DNA of 64,000 bases from JBCCIM01 sp965263205 (GCA_965263205.1 CBDHHF010000025.1:186001-250000), one strand, 5' to 3'; counted from the first letter of the stretch, positions 27,760 to 36,994 are shown. Numbers and translations are program-made. Notes: generated by a model not told the origin, from the letters alone.

Positions 27760-28551
27760 TTACGAGCGGTTTTTGCTGCCCAGTATTTTGAGCGCTTCTT
27801 TGGCGGCGCGTTGCTCGGCCATTTTCTTGCTACCGCCCTGTCCGCGGCCGTGAGGCTCTCCTTTCAGAATGACGTCTACCGAAAAGATTTTGGCGTGGCT
27901 TGGGCCTTCTTCAGAAACCACACGGTAAACGGGCTGGGCCCAACTTCTGGCCTGGGCGTATTCAAGCAGCAGGCTTTTGAAATTGTCGTACTGTTGAGCC
28001 AGTTCTTTAAGATCAACCCGATCCAACATGGTTCGCTCGATAAAGACGCGGGCGGTATCCAACCCTTGATCGAGATAAATCGCGCCAATGAGCGCCTCAA
28101 AGGCATCAGCCAGGATTGTGCGGTTTTGCCGGCCCTGTTCCTGCACCATGTTTTTGCTCATCAAAATGAGCGAGCCAAGATTGATGTGCTCAGCACAGAC
28201 CGCAAGTGCCTTTCCATTCACTAGCTTTGCGCGCAACCGGGTAAGAAATCCTTCGTCTTTGTCGGGAAAATGTTCGAAGAGATGCTCAGCGGTAATAAAC
28301 CCAAGGACAGCATCGCCCAAGAATTCGAGTCGTTCGTTGGAGCGCGTACCAGATTCCGGCTCGCCACGCAACAAAGAACGGTGCCGCATCGCGCGCTCGT
28401 ACAGGGCCATGTCGCCAATTTTGAACCCAACCAGTGCCTCCATCGCTTTTCGCGAAAGGCGATACTTCCGCACTGGTTTCAAAGGCCGGCCAAGCAGGCC
28501 GCTAAGAAACCCTCTAACTGAGAAACGGAATATGTTGCGCTCTTGAAACAC
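27760..28551 (-). CDS. rnc: Ribonuclease III
   Basis: 263 residues. The RNase III signature 'NERLEFLGDAVLGF' with its metal-binding Glu/Asp and the later 'DAFEALIGAIYLDQG' are intact, followed by a C-terminal double-stranded RNA-binding domain ('GGSKKMAEQRAAKEALKIL'). It cuts dsRNA in rRNA precursors and structured mRNAs. The best start is a GTG at 28549-28551; the ~35-residue N-terminal extension ahead of the catalytic domain is rich in Arg and Phe. In many bacteria rnc follows acpP-fabF; here those genes lie 26 kb away, so the usual linkage is broken. Confidence 0.94.
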   Translation of the reverse strand: MFQERNIFRFSVRGFLSGLLGRPLKPVRKYRLSRKAMEALVGFKIGDMALYERAMRHRSLLRGEPESGTRSNERLEFLGDAVLGFITAEHLFEHFPDKDEGFLTRLRAKLVNGKALAVCAEHINLGSLILMSKNMVQEQGRQNRTILADAFEALIGAIYLDQGLDTARVFIERTMLDRVDLKELAQQYDNFKSLLLEYAQARSWAQPVYRVVSEEGPSHAKIFSVDVILKGEPHGRGQGGSKKMAEQRAAKEALKILGSKNRS

Positions 28552-28771
28552 TAATAAAAGAGGCCGTAGATGTACGTTAATTTATTTATTACCACATATT
28601 TAGGAAAAGGCTCCGCAATTCACATTTGGTTCCCGCCCAACTGAAAAAGTTCAAGATAATTTTGCATCGCGGCGTCAGATTTGAAAATATTCGTTTCGAA
28701 TAACGAACCCAATACGCATAAAAAGGCGTATCTTGCATCGTTGCATCCATTCACCACACACGAAGCACAAT

Positions 28772-29143
28772 ATGTGGCCATTTCTCTGGATCCTTATCCC
28801 TATCGCCGCCATCCTGGCGGGGGCATTCAAAGAGTGGCTGGGTTTTAAAGAGAAACAGCTACAGCTTGGAGAATCGACCGATCATCTGGAGACGAAAGTA
28901 AATGACTTGCTGAAAAAGCTTGAATCTTCAGAAACTGAAAAAGAAGCGCTCCTTTCCCGTCTCCAAAACCTGGAAACCATTGTCACAAGCCAGGTTTGGG
29001 ACGTCCTTTTGGATGATGAGAAGTCGGCAGAAACGAAAAAACTCGAAATTGATTCGGTCAAGCCCGCGCTTACGCTGCCTCCCCCTGATGAAGAGGAAAC
29101 AAGGAGTAAAGCAGAGCAACTTGCGCGACGGCTCAGGGTATAG
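28772..29143 (+). CDS. Small membrane-anchored coiled-coil protein
   Basis: 123 residues from ATG at 28772; a longer frame back to 28733 is less likely. One N-terminal membrane segment ('MWPFLWILIPIAAILAGAF') is followed by a heptad-rich coiled coil (about 25-75, 'LETKVNDLLKKLESSETEKEALLSRLQNLE') and an acidic/proline tail. The layout resembles PspB/PspC-associated small proteins and the sensor stubs common in Bacteroidota, but I cannot assign a family. It ends 39 bp before the NADH dehydrogenase gene on the same strand and may share its transcript. Confidence 0.7.
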   Translation: MWPFLWILIPIAAILAGAFKEWLGFKEKQLQLGESTDHLETKVNDLLKKLESSETEKEALLSRLQNLETIVTSQVWDVLLDDEKSAETKKLEIDSVKPALTLPPPDEEETRSKAEQLARRLRV

Positions 29144-29182
29144 TCAGTAACTCAGAATAGTGGAGCTAAACCGGGTAGCATT

Positions 29183-30491
29183 ATGAGGCCAAGAGTTGTA
29201 ATAATAGGCGCTGGGTTTGGAGGATTAAGCGCAGCCAGACACCTGCGCAACGCCCCCGTCGATGTATTGCTCATCGACAAGAACAATTACCACACGTTTC
29301 AGCCCCTGCTTTACCAGGTAGCAACAGCGGGCCTTGAAGCAGAAGAAATAGCCCACGCTGTTCGCGGCATTTTTCATCGCCAGAAAAATTTCGACTTTTA
29401 CCTCGGCGAAGTTACAGGAGTCGATTGGGATAAACGGCAGCTCCACATTCTCGACGGCACACTAATTCCGTTCGACTATCTGATTGTAGCAGCCGGCGCT
29501 ACCACCAACTTCTTTGGTGTTGAAGGCGCTGAGTCGCACGGATTTGGACTCAAAAACCTGAATGAAGCGGTAAATCTGCGTTCACATATTATCGAACGTT
29601 TCGAATCTGCAAACCGGACGCGTAAGTCATCGGCAGATGTGGACTTGAACGTGGTGGTAGTCGGCGGTGGCCCAACGGGTGTTGAGATGGCCGGCGCGTT
29701 ATGCGAGCTGTTTCAGAAGGTGCTCAAAAAAGACTTCCCCCATCTTCCTGTAGATAAAGCACAAGTATTCCTTGTTGAAGCCTCACTCCAACCTCCTGAA
29801 TGCGTACCACGAGAAACTGCAGCCTTATGCCCGCAAGCAACTCGAGCGGCGCGGGGTCAAGGTGATGCTGGATACGCAGGTCGTACGGGTAACGCCAGAC
29901 GCTGTACATTTGGGTGACGGGACCCAGATCCAGACGCAAACCATGATCTGGGCAGCCGGCGTACGCGCGAATCCCCTCGGTGACATTCTGGGCCTTCCTA
30001 CAGGACGCGCAGGACGGATTGATGTAGCAGCAGATCTAAGTATTCCTGGCTTTGATCAGGTATTTGCAATCGGCGATATAGCCGCCAGCAAAAACAAAGC
30101 AGATGAAATCGATCCACAACTCGCACCTGTTGCGATGCAGGGCGGCCAGCACGTTGCCAGGCAGATCACGCGCCATCTGGCCGGACAATCATCAACCTCC
30201 TTCAGCTACAAAAGCCGCGGCATTATGGCCACCATCGGCCGAAATGCGGCGGTTTCGCAGCTCGACATGGGCATTCGGAATACCGGATTCATTGCATGGA
30301 TTATGTGGTTGGTGTTGCACTTGATGCAATTGGTTGGCTTCAGAAATCGCCTGAATGTATTGATGAACTGGGCGTGGAATTATTTCACCTACGACCGTAG
30401 CGCACGGCTCATCATGCCAACAACAACAAAAGCCACACCCCCTGCCGAAACGCCGGCAACGCCGTCAGAACCCGCGCTCACAGAAGTCTAA
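29183..30491 (+). CDS. ndh: Type II NADH dehydrogenase, frameshifted as given
   Basis: Two overlapping frames together make one NDH-2 of ~435 residues. The first carries 'VVIIGAGFGGLSAARHL' (FAD-binding) and 'VVVVGGGPTGVEMAGAL' (NADH-binding) and runs to about 29,785. The second resumes at 'NLLNAYHEKLQPYARKQL' from 29,790 and ends normally with 'VFAIGDIAA' and an amphipathic C-terminus suited to membrane binding. The span is 1309 nt (3 x 436 + 1), so exactly one extra base lies near 29786-29789. NDH-2 transfers electrons from NADH to quinone without pumping protons. If the extra base is real the gene is broken, because the first frame ends after ~245 residues; a sequence error is more likely. 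Confidence 0.88.
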
Positions 30492-30797
30492 GCGCGATCG
30501 CTAGCCGGCTTTTTACCCATCCATGCTGCGCCAACGGACCCGACTGGTGTATCCCCAGACAATCGATTGTTTCGATAATTGACGTCTTTGGTTGACGCGC
30601 TCCCCTGATATTTTTTGTTCATTAGGAGCCCACACATCCTACCACAGTCTCCGGCTCACCACCGAAGCAATCTCTGCCAGTAAAGGCCACCGGCCATGCC
30701 TGCATGCCGGCCCCTGTTCCACCATACACAGGGGCACACACAGGGCCATATCGCCTTTCCTGCAGATCGATTCCTCCAAACTCAATCCGTATTTAGT
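30492..30797. other. Intergenic region ndh/subtilase A
   Basis: A 306-bp gap. It contains a GCGATCGC palindrome at 30493-30500 and AGCCGGCT followed by TTTTT (30502-30514), but no stable terminator stem. It must carry the promoter of the first subtilase. No gene is evident. Confidence 0.4.
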
Positions 30798-32510
30798 ATG
30801 AGACGAACATCTACCAGGTGGTGGCGCGCTGCGCTTGCGCTATTTTTTATGCTACCCCTAATCGCCGCCACAGCAGCTGCGCAGGACAATTACCTCGCAC
30901 ACGTTGAGAAGGAGAACCTCGACACGTTCATAGCTGACATTTCTGCCACCGGGGGCAACATTAACAACGTCATTCAACTGGATGGTACCGCTGTTGTGTG
31001 CTTCAGTGGCGACCGGCAGGTAAAAGCGTTCGCCCGCCGGCACCGCGCGGCCAGCAACGTCGCCAACGACCCTAATATCGCGTGGATTACGCCTGACATC
31101 CAGGCTGTTATTGGTGCTGGTGAGACGTTCAACAACCCGCCAAACAGCGGCGATGATGATTTCTTTTTCGATTTGCAGTGGGGACACGACGCCATCAATG
31201 CGCCTGAGTCGTGGCGAAAGCGGCGCGGCGCCGGCGTACGCGTTGCCGTACTCGATAGCGGCATCGACGCAGAACACCCAGACCTGGCGCCCAATCTGAA
31301 TGGCGTACTCAGCAAATCGTTTGTACCGGGTGAAGACTGGAATATTCAACCTGGCCTGGGCTTTAACCATGGCACCCACGTAGCCGGCACAATTGCAGCA
31401 GCCGACAATGGTTTTGGCACCATTGGCGTGGCCCCAGAAGTTGAGCTCGTTGCACTGAAAGTGCTCTCCGAGTTCACGGGCAGCGGTGCATTCAGCTGGA
31501 TTGTCGAGGCTGTCGTTTACGCAGCAGACAACGACGTTGACATCGCCAACCTGAGCCTTGGCGCAATTTTCCCCAAAGGCGGCTCTGCCGGCGCAGATGC
31601 CAAAGCCTTGAAAGAAATTCTTGACGCCGTTGGGGCTTATGCCAACGACCGTGGCACCATGCTGATCGCATCAGCCGGCAACAACGGCCTCAACGTAGAT
31701 GATTGCTGCGTTGTACTGCCCAGTGGATCAAAACATTTCTTATCCGTTTCGGCCACAACACCGGTTGGCTGGGCGCTGAACCCGGCTACGGATATGGATG
31801 TCCCCGCGAGCTATTCCAATTACGGCACAAAACACGTTGATTTCTCGGGTCCCGGCGGCGATGCGCTCTATGCGGGTGGTGAAAGCTGCACGGTAGGCGG
31901 AATAACACAGCCCTGCTGGGTATTCGACCTGGTGTTTAGCACCATCAACGAAGGCTGGGGATGGTCTGCCGGCACGAGCATGGCTGCGCCTCACGTAACC
32001 GGTGTTGCTGCATTGATCAAGAGCTGGAAAAAAGGTGCGACGCCTGTTCAGATCAAAAACATGCTGAAAGCTTCAGCCGACAAGCTTGGCGATACGCCGG
32101 GTAAAGACGCTTTCTTCGGTCGTGGCCGGGTTGATGCCCAGGCTGCGCTTGGCCTCTGGCGAACCAAAGACAATGGCGTTGAAGCAACCGACGCGTTGAT
32201 CACAAATGCCGGGTTCGAGACGGAAACACCAGAAACGTTTGCTATCGAGCAAAACTACCCTAACCCATTCAATCCAACAACAGCGATCAACTTCCACCTT
32301 GCAGAGCAAGCGGATGTACATGTAGCGGTGTACGACATGATGGGCCGGCAAATTGCTACGCTCGTCAGCCAGTCGATGGTTGCAGGTTCGTATACCACGT
32401 CCTGGAATGGCAAAGACTCCGCAGGCCAATCCGTTGCAAGCGGCGTGTATCTCTACAAGATTGTAGCCGGCAACTTCACTGCATCTCGCGTGATGACCCT
32501 GCTCAAATAA
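30798..32510 (+). CDS. Secreted subtilisin-like serine protease (S8) with sorting domain
   Basis: 570 residues from ATG at 30798, which directly starts a signal peptide ('RAALALFFMLPLIAATAAAQ'). A propeptide region is followed by a full S8 domain: Asp153 in 'VAVLDSGID', His194 in 'NHGTHVAGT', oxyanion Asn295 in 'SAGNNG' and Ser394 in 'GTSMAAPHVTG'. Cys pairs ('DDCC', 'GGESC', 'QPCW') probably form disulfides. The last ~85 residues are a T9SS-type sorting domain ('IEQNYPNPFNPTTAI', 'VYDMMGRQI', 'SGVYLYKI'). Secreted or surface-bound endopeptidase; substrate unknown. Followed by its own terminator and then by a diverged paralogue. Confidence 0.95.
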   Translation: MRRTSTRWWRAALALFFMLPLIAATAAAQDNYLAHVEKENLDTFIADISATGGNINNVIQLDGTAVVCFSGDRQVKAFARRHRAASNVANDPNIAWITPDIQAVIGAGETFNNPPNSGDDDFFFDLQWGHDAINAPESWRKRRGAGVRVAVLDSGIDAEHPDLAPNLNGVLSKSFVPGEDWNIQPGLGFNHGTHVAGTIAAADNGFGTIGVAPEVELVALKVLSEFTGSGAFSWIVEAVVYAADNDVDIANLSLGAIFPKGGSAGADAKALKEILDAVGAYANDRGTMLIASAGNNGLNVDDCCVVLPSGSKHFLSVSATTPVGWALNPATDMDVPASYSNYGTKHVDFSGPGGDALYAGGESCTVGGITQPCWVFDLVFSTINEGWGWSAGTSMAAPHVTGVAALIKSWKKGATPVQIKNMLKASADKLGDTPGKDAFFGRGRVDAQAALGLWRTKDNGVEATDALITNAGFETETPETFAIEQNYPNPFNPTTAINFHLAEQADVHVAVYDMMGRQIATLVSQSMVAGSYTTSWNGKDSAGQSVASGVYLYKIVAGNFTASRVMTLLK

Positions 32511-32562
32511 ACTGCTGCGTTCCCTGACCCGACGCAGCACAAAGACCCAACACAGCGCCATT

Positions 32563-32608
32563 CAGCGCCGGCAAGCCCTGCTCAAGCTAGCCGGCGCTGT
32601 GGCTTTTT
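32563..32608 (+). terminator. Terminator of subtilase A
   Basis: A perfect 10-bp inverted repeat CAGCGCCGGC/GCCGGCGCTG (32563-32572 and 32590-32599) is followed by T5 at 32604. The stem contains the GCCGGC hexamer that is over-represented throughout the window. Confidence 0.75.
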
Positions 32609-32664
32609 GACGAGTGACGAGTGAGGAGTGAGGAGTGAGGAGTGAGGAGTGACGAGTGACGAGT
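32609..32664. repeat. Heptamer tandem array GACGAGT/GAGGAGT, 8 copies
   Basis: Exactly eight contiguous 7-mers: two GACGAGT, four GAGGAGT, two GACGAGT. The array begins right after the terminator T-run. Its symmetrical arrangement of variants suggests expansion of the middle unit. Confidence 0.92.
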
Positions 32665-32798
32665 GCGCACCCAACTGAGGAGTATTCAGTGTTCCTTGAG
32701 TGATATTCATTAGTTCGAGGGACTGCAGGAGTGAAGATTGAATTTTCCTTCGCGGGGTTCCGGATGGCATTCGTTATGCAAGGGAGCAAGCCCTAAAG

Positions 32799-32840
32799 AA
32801 TCAACAATCACCAATCAACAATCCGCATTCAACAATCCAC
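32799..32840. repeat. Heptamer tandem array of AATCAAC type, 6 copies
   Basis: Six contiguous degenerate 7-mers: AATCAAC, AATCACC, AATCAAC, AATCCGC, ATTCAAC, AATCCAC. It is a second, unrelated heptamer family in the same 638-bp gap between the two subtilase genes. The rest of the gap (32841-33147) shows no gene apart from an in-frame extension of the next one. Confidence 0.75.
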
Positions 32841-33147
32841 CTTTGCGCCAAACCTCCACCCGTTCTCGGGTCAACTGGCGCATGATGCGTAGCCAAATAC
32901 AGCTACACACTTCCGTCCTTGACCCATGCGGCTTAAATAAGGGTACCGTTTCTTTGATCTGTTCTTAAAATGCCTGGAACAGAAAGCAGTTTTGGTCTGG
33001 TTTTTGGCAGATGTCATAAACCAAAGCACAAATCTCAAAAGAGGATTTCAGACCGCCTCCCTTCCGTCTGACGCCCCCTTTGCAGCTTTTCAGACCTCAT
33101 ACAACCGCTCATCCACAGACCCCATACAAGCCCCTGCTGTTAGCCGT

Positions 33148-34875
33148 ATGCAGTTGCTACGATTTTCTTTTTCATCAATCGACAAAGCTATTCCAACGCT
33201 GCTGGTGCTCGTCTTCACCTGTCTTGCACCTCGTATGGCCTGGAGCCAGAATAATTTTATTGCCCAGGTATCAGCGCAAAACCTGGATGCCCTGAAGACC
33301 TACATCACTCAGGAAAAAGGTGAAGTAAGTAACGTCATCGATCTAGACACTTCCCATTTGGTTTGCTTCCACGGAGACCAGGGATTAAAAGCACGCGTAC
33401 GCCGATTTGAGGGTGTGTCGCTTGTCTCTGAGGACCCCGAGGTTCAATGGATCGATCCCGCTAAAACGATTTTATTGGGGATATCGGAAGCAGAACTGCC
33501 GGCAGAAGAATCTGAACAAGACCTTTCCAGCTTGCAATGGGGACTCGATGCCATTAGTGCACCAAAGGCATGGAAGAAAAGCAAAGGCAAAGGTGTACGC
33601 ATTGCAGTCATTGATAACGGTATCGACCCGGATCACATTGACATTGCGCCCAATCTCAACCAGGCATTGAGCAAGTCATTTGTGCCAACAGAAGGCTGGG
33701 AGGCGCCGGCAACCTTTGGGTTCAATCACGGCACCCACGTCGCCGGCGTTATTGCTGCAGCAGACAACGGGATTGGCACAACAGGTGTAGCACCCGAGGC
33801 TGAGCTCATCGCGCTTAAAGTTGCCTCTCACAAAACGGGAAGCGGCGATTTTTCATGGCTATTGGATGCCCTGGTATACGCGGCGAACCAGGACGTAGAT
33901 ATCGCAAACGTCAGCCTTGGCAAGCTGTACCACAAAGTTGGACCAATAGGCATTCGGGCAGCTGAGATGAAAGCGATGATCGAGGTCGTCGGAGCGTATG
34001 CGCAGGCAAAAGGCACAACGTTGATCGCACCAGCCGGCGACGAGAAAAAGAACCTGGACACGTGTTGTTTCTATCTACCGGCCAGCGCCGAATCCTTCAT
34101 CGCGGTTTCTGCAACGGCCCCGGTTGGCTGGGCGTTCGATAAAGAGGTGAACCCGGAAAAGCCAACAAGCTACAGCAACTTCGGTGCAAACACGATCGAA
34201 TTTGCCGCACCTGGCGGTGATATTGCGTATCCTGGCCGCGACTACTGCGTTAAGTCGGGCATGAATCGACCATGCTGGACCTTCGACCTGGTCTTCAGCA
34301 CGGTAGCAAACGGCTGGGGCTGGGCGGCCGGCTCAAGCGTCAGTGCAGCCTTTCTAACAGGTGTAACTGCGCTTATCGAAAGCAAGGAGGAATACGAAAC
34401 CAACCCAGACCTGATGAAACATCTCCTCGTTGACCATGCACTTGAGCGAGGCAAAGATCCGGGACAGGACATGTTTTATGGACGGGGCATTGTCAATGCA
34501 TTTTTGGAAGAGCGGACACTTGCGCACAATCACTCCACAACCGCAATCATTGACGGCATTCTGATTGAGACCAAAGAAGCGCACATTGCACCCCAAACGT
34601 CAGAGCTTTATCAAAACTATCCGAACCCATTTAATCCGCAGACCACAATTAACTTTCACATCTCCGAGCCGGCACGTGTGCAGGTATCTGTGTACGACCT
34701 CACGGGTACAGAGATCGCAACGCTCGTTGATCAGGAGTTGGATATTGGATGCTACAACACGTCGTGGAACGGACGGGACGCCTCAGGGCGCACCATGAAC
34801 AGCGGCGTCTACATGTATAAAATCGATGCCGAAAATTTTGTCGATGCCAAGGTGATGACGTTCGCTAATAATTAA
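33148..34875 (+). CDS. Diverged subtilase paralogue with altered active site, sorting domain
   Basis: 575 residues from ATG at 33148 (signal peptide 'AIPTLLVLVFTCLAP..AWSQ'); the frame is open back to 32992. It aligns end to end with the subtilase at 30798, including the propeptide, Cys pairs and sorting domain ('LYQNYPNPFNPQTTI'). Asp156 ('AVIDNGID'), His197 ('NHGTHVAGV') and Ser397 are kept, but the oxyanion-hole Asn is Asp298 ('PAGDEK' for SAGNNG) and 'GTSMAAPH' reads 'GSSVSAAF', losing the conserved Pro-His. In S8 enzymes the Asn stabilises the transition state, so activity is probably weak or altered. It may be a pseudoprotease with a binding or regulatory role. Intact reading frame argues for selection. 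Confidence 0.92.
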   Translation: MQLLRFSFSSIDKAIPTLLVLVFTCLAPRMAWSQNNFIAQVSAQNLDALKTYITQEKGEVSNVIDLDTSHLVCFHGDQGLKARVRRFEGVSLVSEDPEVQWIDPAKTILLGISEAELPAEESEQDLSSLQWGLDAISAPKAWKKSKGKGVRIAVIDNGIDPDHIDIAPNLNQALSKSFVPTEGWEAPATFGFNHGTHVAGVIAAADNGIGTTGVAPEAELIALKVASHKTGSGDFSWLLDALVYAANQDVDIANVSLGKLYHKVGPIGIRAAEMKAMIEVVGAYAQAKGTTLIAPAGDEKKNLDTCCFYLPASAESFIAVSATAPVGWAFDKEVNPEKPTSYSNFGANTIEFAAPGGDIAYPGRDYCVKSGMNRPCWTFDLVFSTVANGWGWAAGSSVSAAFLTGVTALIESKEEYETNPDLMKHLLVDHALERGKDPGQDMFYGRGIVNAFLEERTLAHNHSTTAIIDGILIETKEAHIAPQTSELYQNYPNPFNPQTTINFHISEPARVQVSVYDLTGTEIATLVDQELDIGCYNTSWNGRDASGRTMNSGVYMYKIDAENFVDAKVMTFANN

Positions 34876-34898
34876 GCCAACTTTAAAAGCCCAAAAAC

Positions 34899-34926
34899 CT
34901 TCAACCTGTAACCTGCAACTTTCAAC
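34899..34926. repeat. Heptamer repeat array (GTTGMAR family)
   Basis: Four tandem heptamers on the minus strand (GTTGAAA, GTTGCAG, GTTACAG, GTTGAAG), identical to those at 17091-17118 and flanked by the same AAAAA on the left and AGCAA on the right. It lies 24 bp after the stop of the second subtilase. Confidence 0.88.
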
Positions 34927-34940
34927 AGCAAGTATTCCAT

Positions 34941-35070
34941 CTGGTTGATTACCAAATATCGATCATGGGTTTCTGATTTGAGATCTATTGATTGATTAAC
35001 TAAAAGATATGATGACTGGTAAGTATTCACGAGTCAACAATCCTTGATCGATATTCGGTAATCAGATCAG
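34941..35070. repeat. Imperfect long inverted repeat (MITE-like)
   Basis: Arms 34941-34968 and 35042-35070 are imperfect inverted copies sharing TGATTACC-(A/G)-AATATCGATCA around a ~73-bp A/T-rich centre. It could fold as one long hairpin or be the remains of a miniature inverted-repeat element; there is no coding capacity. Confidence 0.5.
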
Positions 35071-35085
35071 GTGGTCCAACATACC

Positions 35086-35120
35086 AAAAGGCGGACAGGG
35101 TTGACCCTGTCCGCCTTTTT
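35086..35120. terminator. Bidirectional rho-independent terminator
   Basis: A perfect 16-bp stem, AAAAGGCGGACAGGGT (35086-35101) with 35104-35119, runs into T5 on the plus strand and TTTT on the minus strand. It terminates nhaA (leftward), and any rightward transcript from the subtilase. Confidence 0.9.
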
Positions 35121-35153
35121 CGCACGGTAAATAAGCGGAGGAAGCTTATTTGG

Positions 35154-36638
35154 TTAAAGCTTTTGATACACTTCTTTCTCAACAGCATCTTGCTGCTGTT
35201 CACCCTGAGGTGCAAAGTCGCTTGCTTTGAGTTTTTTGTGTACCGGACGATCGAGTACGAGCGTTTCCTGCTCAGAAGCATCCGTGGTAGACTCTTCCGC
35301 CGGCTCTTCAGGTGTGGCAGAGGAAGCTAGAATCATCCAGCCGGCCAGACCTGCCATAAACGAAGCGATCAGGATACCAATTTTTGCGTTATCCAGCACA
35401 GCACCTTCGCCGAAAGCAAGGTTTGCAATAAACAGCGACATGGTAAATCCGATACCAGAGAGGATGCTTACTCCGTAGAATTGCTTCCATGTGGTATTGG
35501 AAGGCATGGCAGCAACACCCATTTTGACGGCTGCCCAGGAGAAAGCAAATACACCCAGTTGTTTACCTAGGAAGAGACCAGCGATAATACCGAGGGTTAC
35601 GTTGCTCGTGATGGCAGCGATGATGTCACCACCGACAAAGGATACGCCGGCGTTTGCAAAGGCGAAGAAAGGCATAATCAGGAAGTTAATCCAGCCGGCC
35701 AGCGCATGCTCCATGCGTTCCATGGGAGAAGAAACGTCTTTACAGGCTTGCTCGAGCTTGTGTACGGCATGCTCCTGATCGTGCGTCAGATCTTTCTGGG
35801 ATGGCTCTGATGAACCCATGTATTTGTAGATCAGATCGCGACCTACAGCCATGAACGCATAGGCACCCATTTTCTTACCGGAGGGAATTGTCAGGGCAAG
35901 CAATACACCAGCTAGCGTGGCATGCACACCACTCTTCAAGAATGCAACCCAGAGGCCAATACCAAGAATCACATAGACAGCTGGTCTGCGAATGCCCATC
36001 CGATTGGCGGCGATAAGACTCACCAGGAAGCCTCCTGCTGCGCCCAATGCGAGTACCGAAAGTTCGGACGTATAGAAAAACGCAATAACCAGTACCGCAC
36101 CAAGATCATCGACAATAGCCAATGCAACGAGGAAAATTTTAAGCGCTGCTGGTACTCGTTTACCAAGCAGGATTACGACACCAAGTGCAAACGCAATATC
36201 GGTAGCCATGGGTACGCCCCAGCCGCCGGCTTCTGGTGTTCCTGCGTTGAAAATCACGTAAAACAAAGCAGGCACAACCATACCGCCTATTGCGGCTGCA
36301 ATCGGAAGCGCTGCTTTTTTGGGCGAAGCCAGCTCACCATGGAGCACTTCTTTCTTGATCTCCAAACCAACACCAAGGAAGAAGATGGCCATAAGACCGT
36401 CGTTGATCCAGTGCAAGAGGTGCATCGAGATCATCTGGTGCCCTACTTCGATGGCAATGTGGGCATGCCACAGATGAAAATATGCTTCCGCAAACGGTGA
36501 GTTTGCCCAGATAATGGCAACAGCGGCGCTGATCATCAGCAAAATCCCGCCTGCAGCTTCCATCTGGAAGAATCGTTTGATCGGGTTTTTAGAAACCGGG
36601 TGCGCATCTCCTGGATGCGCATGCGTGTTTTGGCTCAT
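35154..36638 (-). CDS. nhaA: Na+/H+ antiporter NhaA
   Basis: 494 residues, longer than the ~390-430 typical of the family because of a hydrophilic N-terminus (His/Pro-rich 'THAHPGDAHPVSKNP') and a charged C-terminal tail of ~55 residues ('EEPAEESTTDASEQETLV'). The core shows the transport aspartates in 'PMATDIAFALGVVILLG' (the Asp163/164 site of E. coli) and the family's twelve hydrophobic helices. It exports Na+ in exchange for protons in the inner membrane, for salt and alkaline pH tolerance. This suits a marine or saline habitat, although one gene is weak evidence. Own terminator at 35086. Confidence 0.96.
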   Translation of the reverse strand: MSQNTHAHPGDAHPVSKNPIKRFFQMEAAGGILLMISAAVAIIWANSPFAEAYFHLWHAHIAIEVGHQMISMHLLHWINDGLMAIFFLGVGLEIKKEVLHGELASPKKAALPIAAAIGGMVVPALFYVIFNAGTPEAGGWGVPMATDIAFALGVVILLGKRVPAALKIFLVALAIVDDLGAVLVIAFFYTSELSVLALGAAGGFLVSLIAANRMGIRRPAVYVILGIGLWVAFLKSGVHATLAGVLLALTIPSGKKMGAYAFMAVGRDLIYKYMGSSEPSQKDLTHDQEHAVHKLEQACKDVSSPMERMEHALAGWINFLIMPFFAFANAGVSFVGGDIIAAITSNVTLGIIAGLFLGKQLGVFAFSWAAVKMGVAAMPSNTTWKQFYGVSILSGIGFTMSLFIANLAFGEGAVLDNAKIGILIASFMAGLAGWMILASSATPEEPAEESTTDASEQETLVLDRPVHKKLKASDFAPQGEQQQDAVEKEVYQKL

Positions 36639-36994
36639 CTAATTCTCCATTTCGCCCTTAGGAACTAGGAGCACTCACAATGTGATATGGATGAACCCTG
36701 GCCGACGAGCCTGCCTTTGCCTACAGCGGTGGACTGTATTGCGGGCAAGTCACAACGATTAATTTATTGCTTTACAAAAACGTAAAAGCGGGTGTGGCGT
36801 CCAGGCCAATTCAATTGCAGCGGTTCTGTAAAGGTGGGGGACCGCTGGTCTTTCCATCTATTATTGCGAGTGCACGACTGTACGTGTGGGGGGTTGTTGG
36901 TTTCGGTGGTCAACAACGTGCACAGCTTTCAGTGCTCCTCGTATCGGCAAGCCCGGAGAAAAGCTTAAGGGATTAACACATTTTTGTTGGTTGC
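36639..36994. other. Intergenic region nhaA/beta-lactamase-like gene
   Basis: 356 bp that must contain the nhaA promoter and the end of the beta-lactamase-like transcript. A 69-codon plus-strand frame (36767-36976) looks non-coding. I see no terminator with a T-run and no riboswitch. Confidence 0.4.

Noticed and set aside
32609..32840. CRISPR array
   Set aside because: The units are contiguous 7-mers without spacers, and there are no cas genes.
36767..36976. 69-codon plus-strand frame upstream of nhaA
   Set aside because: No recognisable domain, no ribosome site, and overlaps the likely nhaA promoter region.
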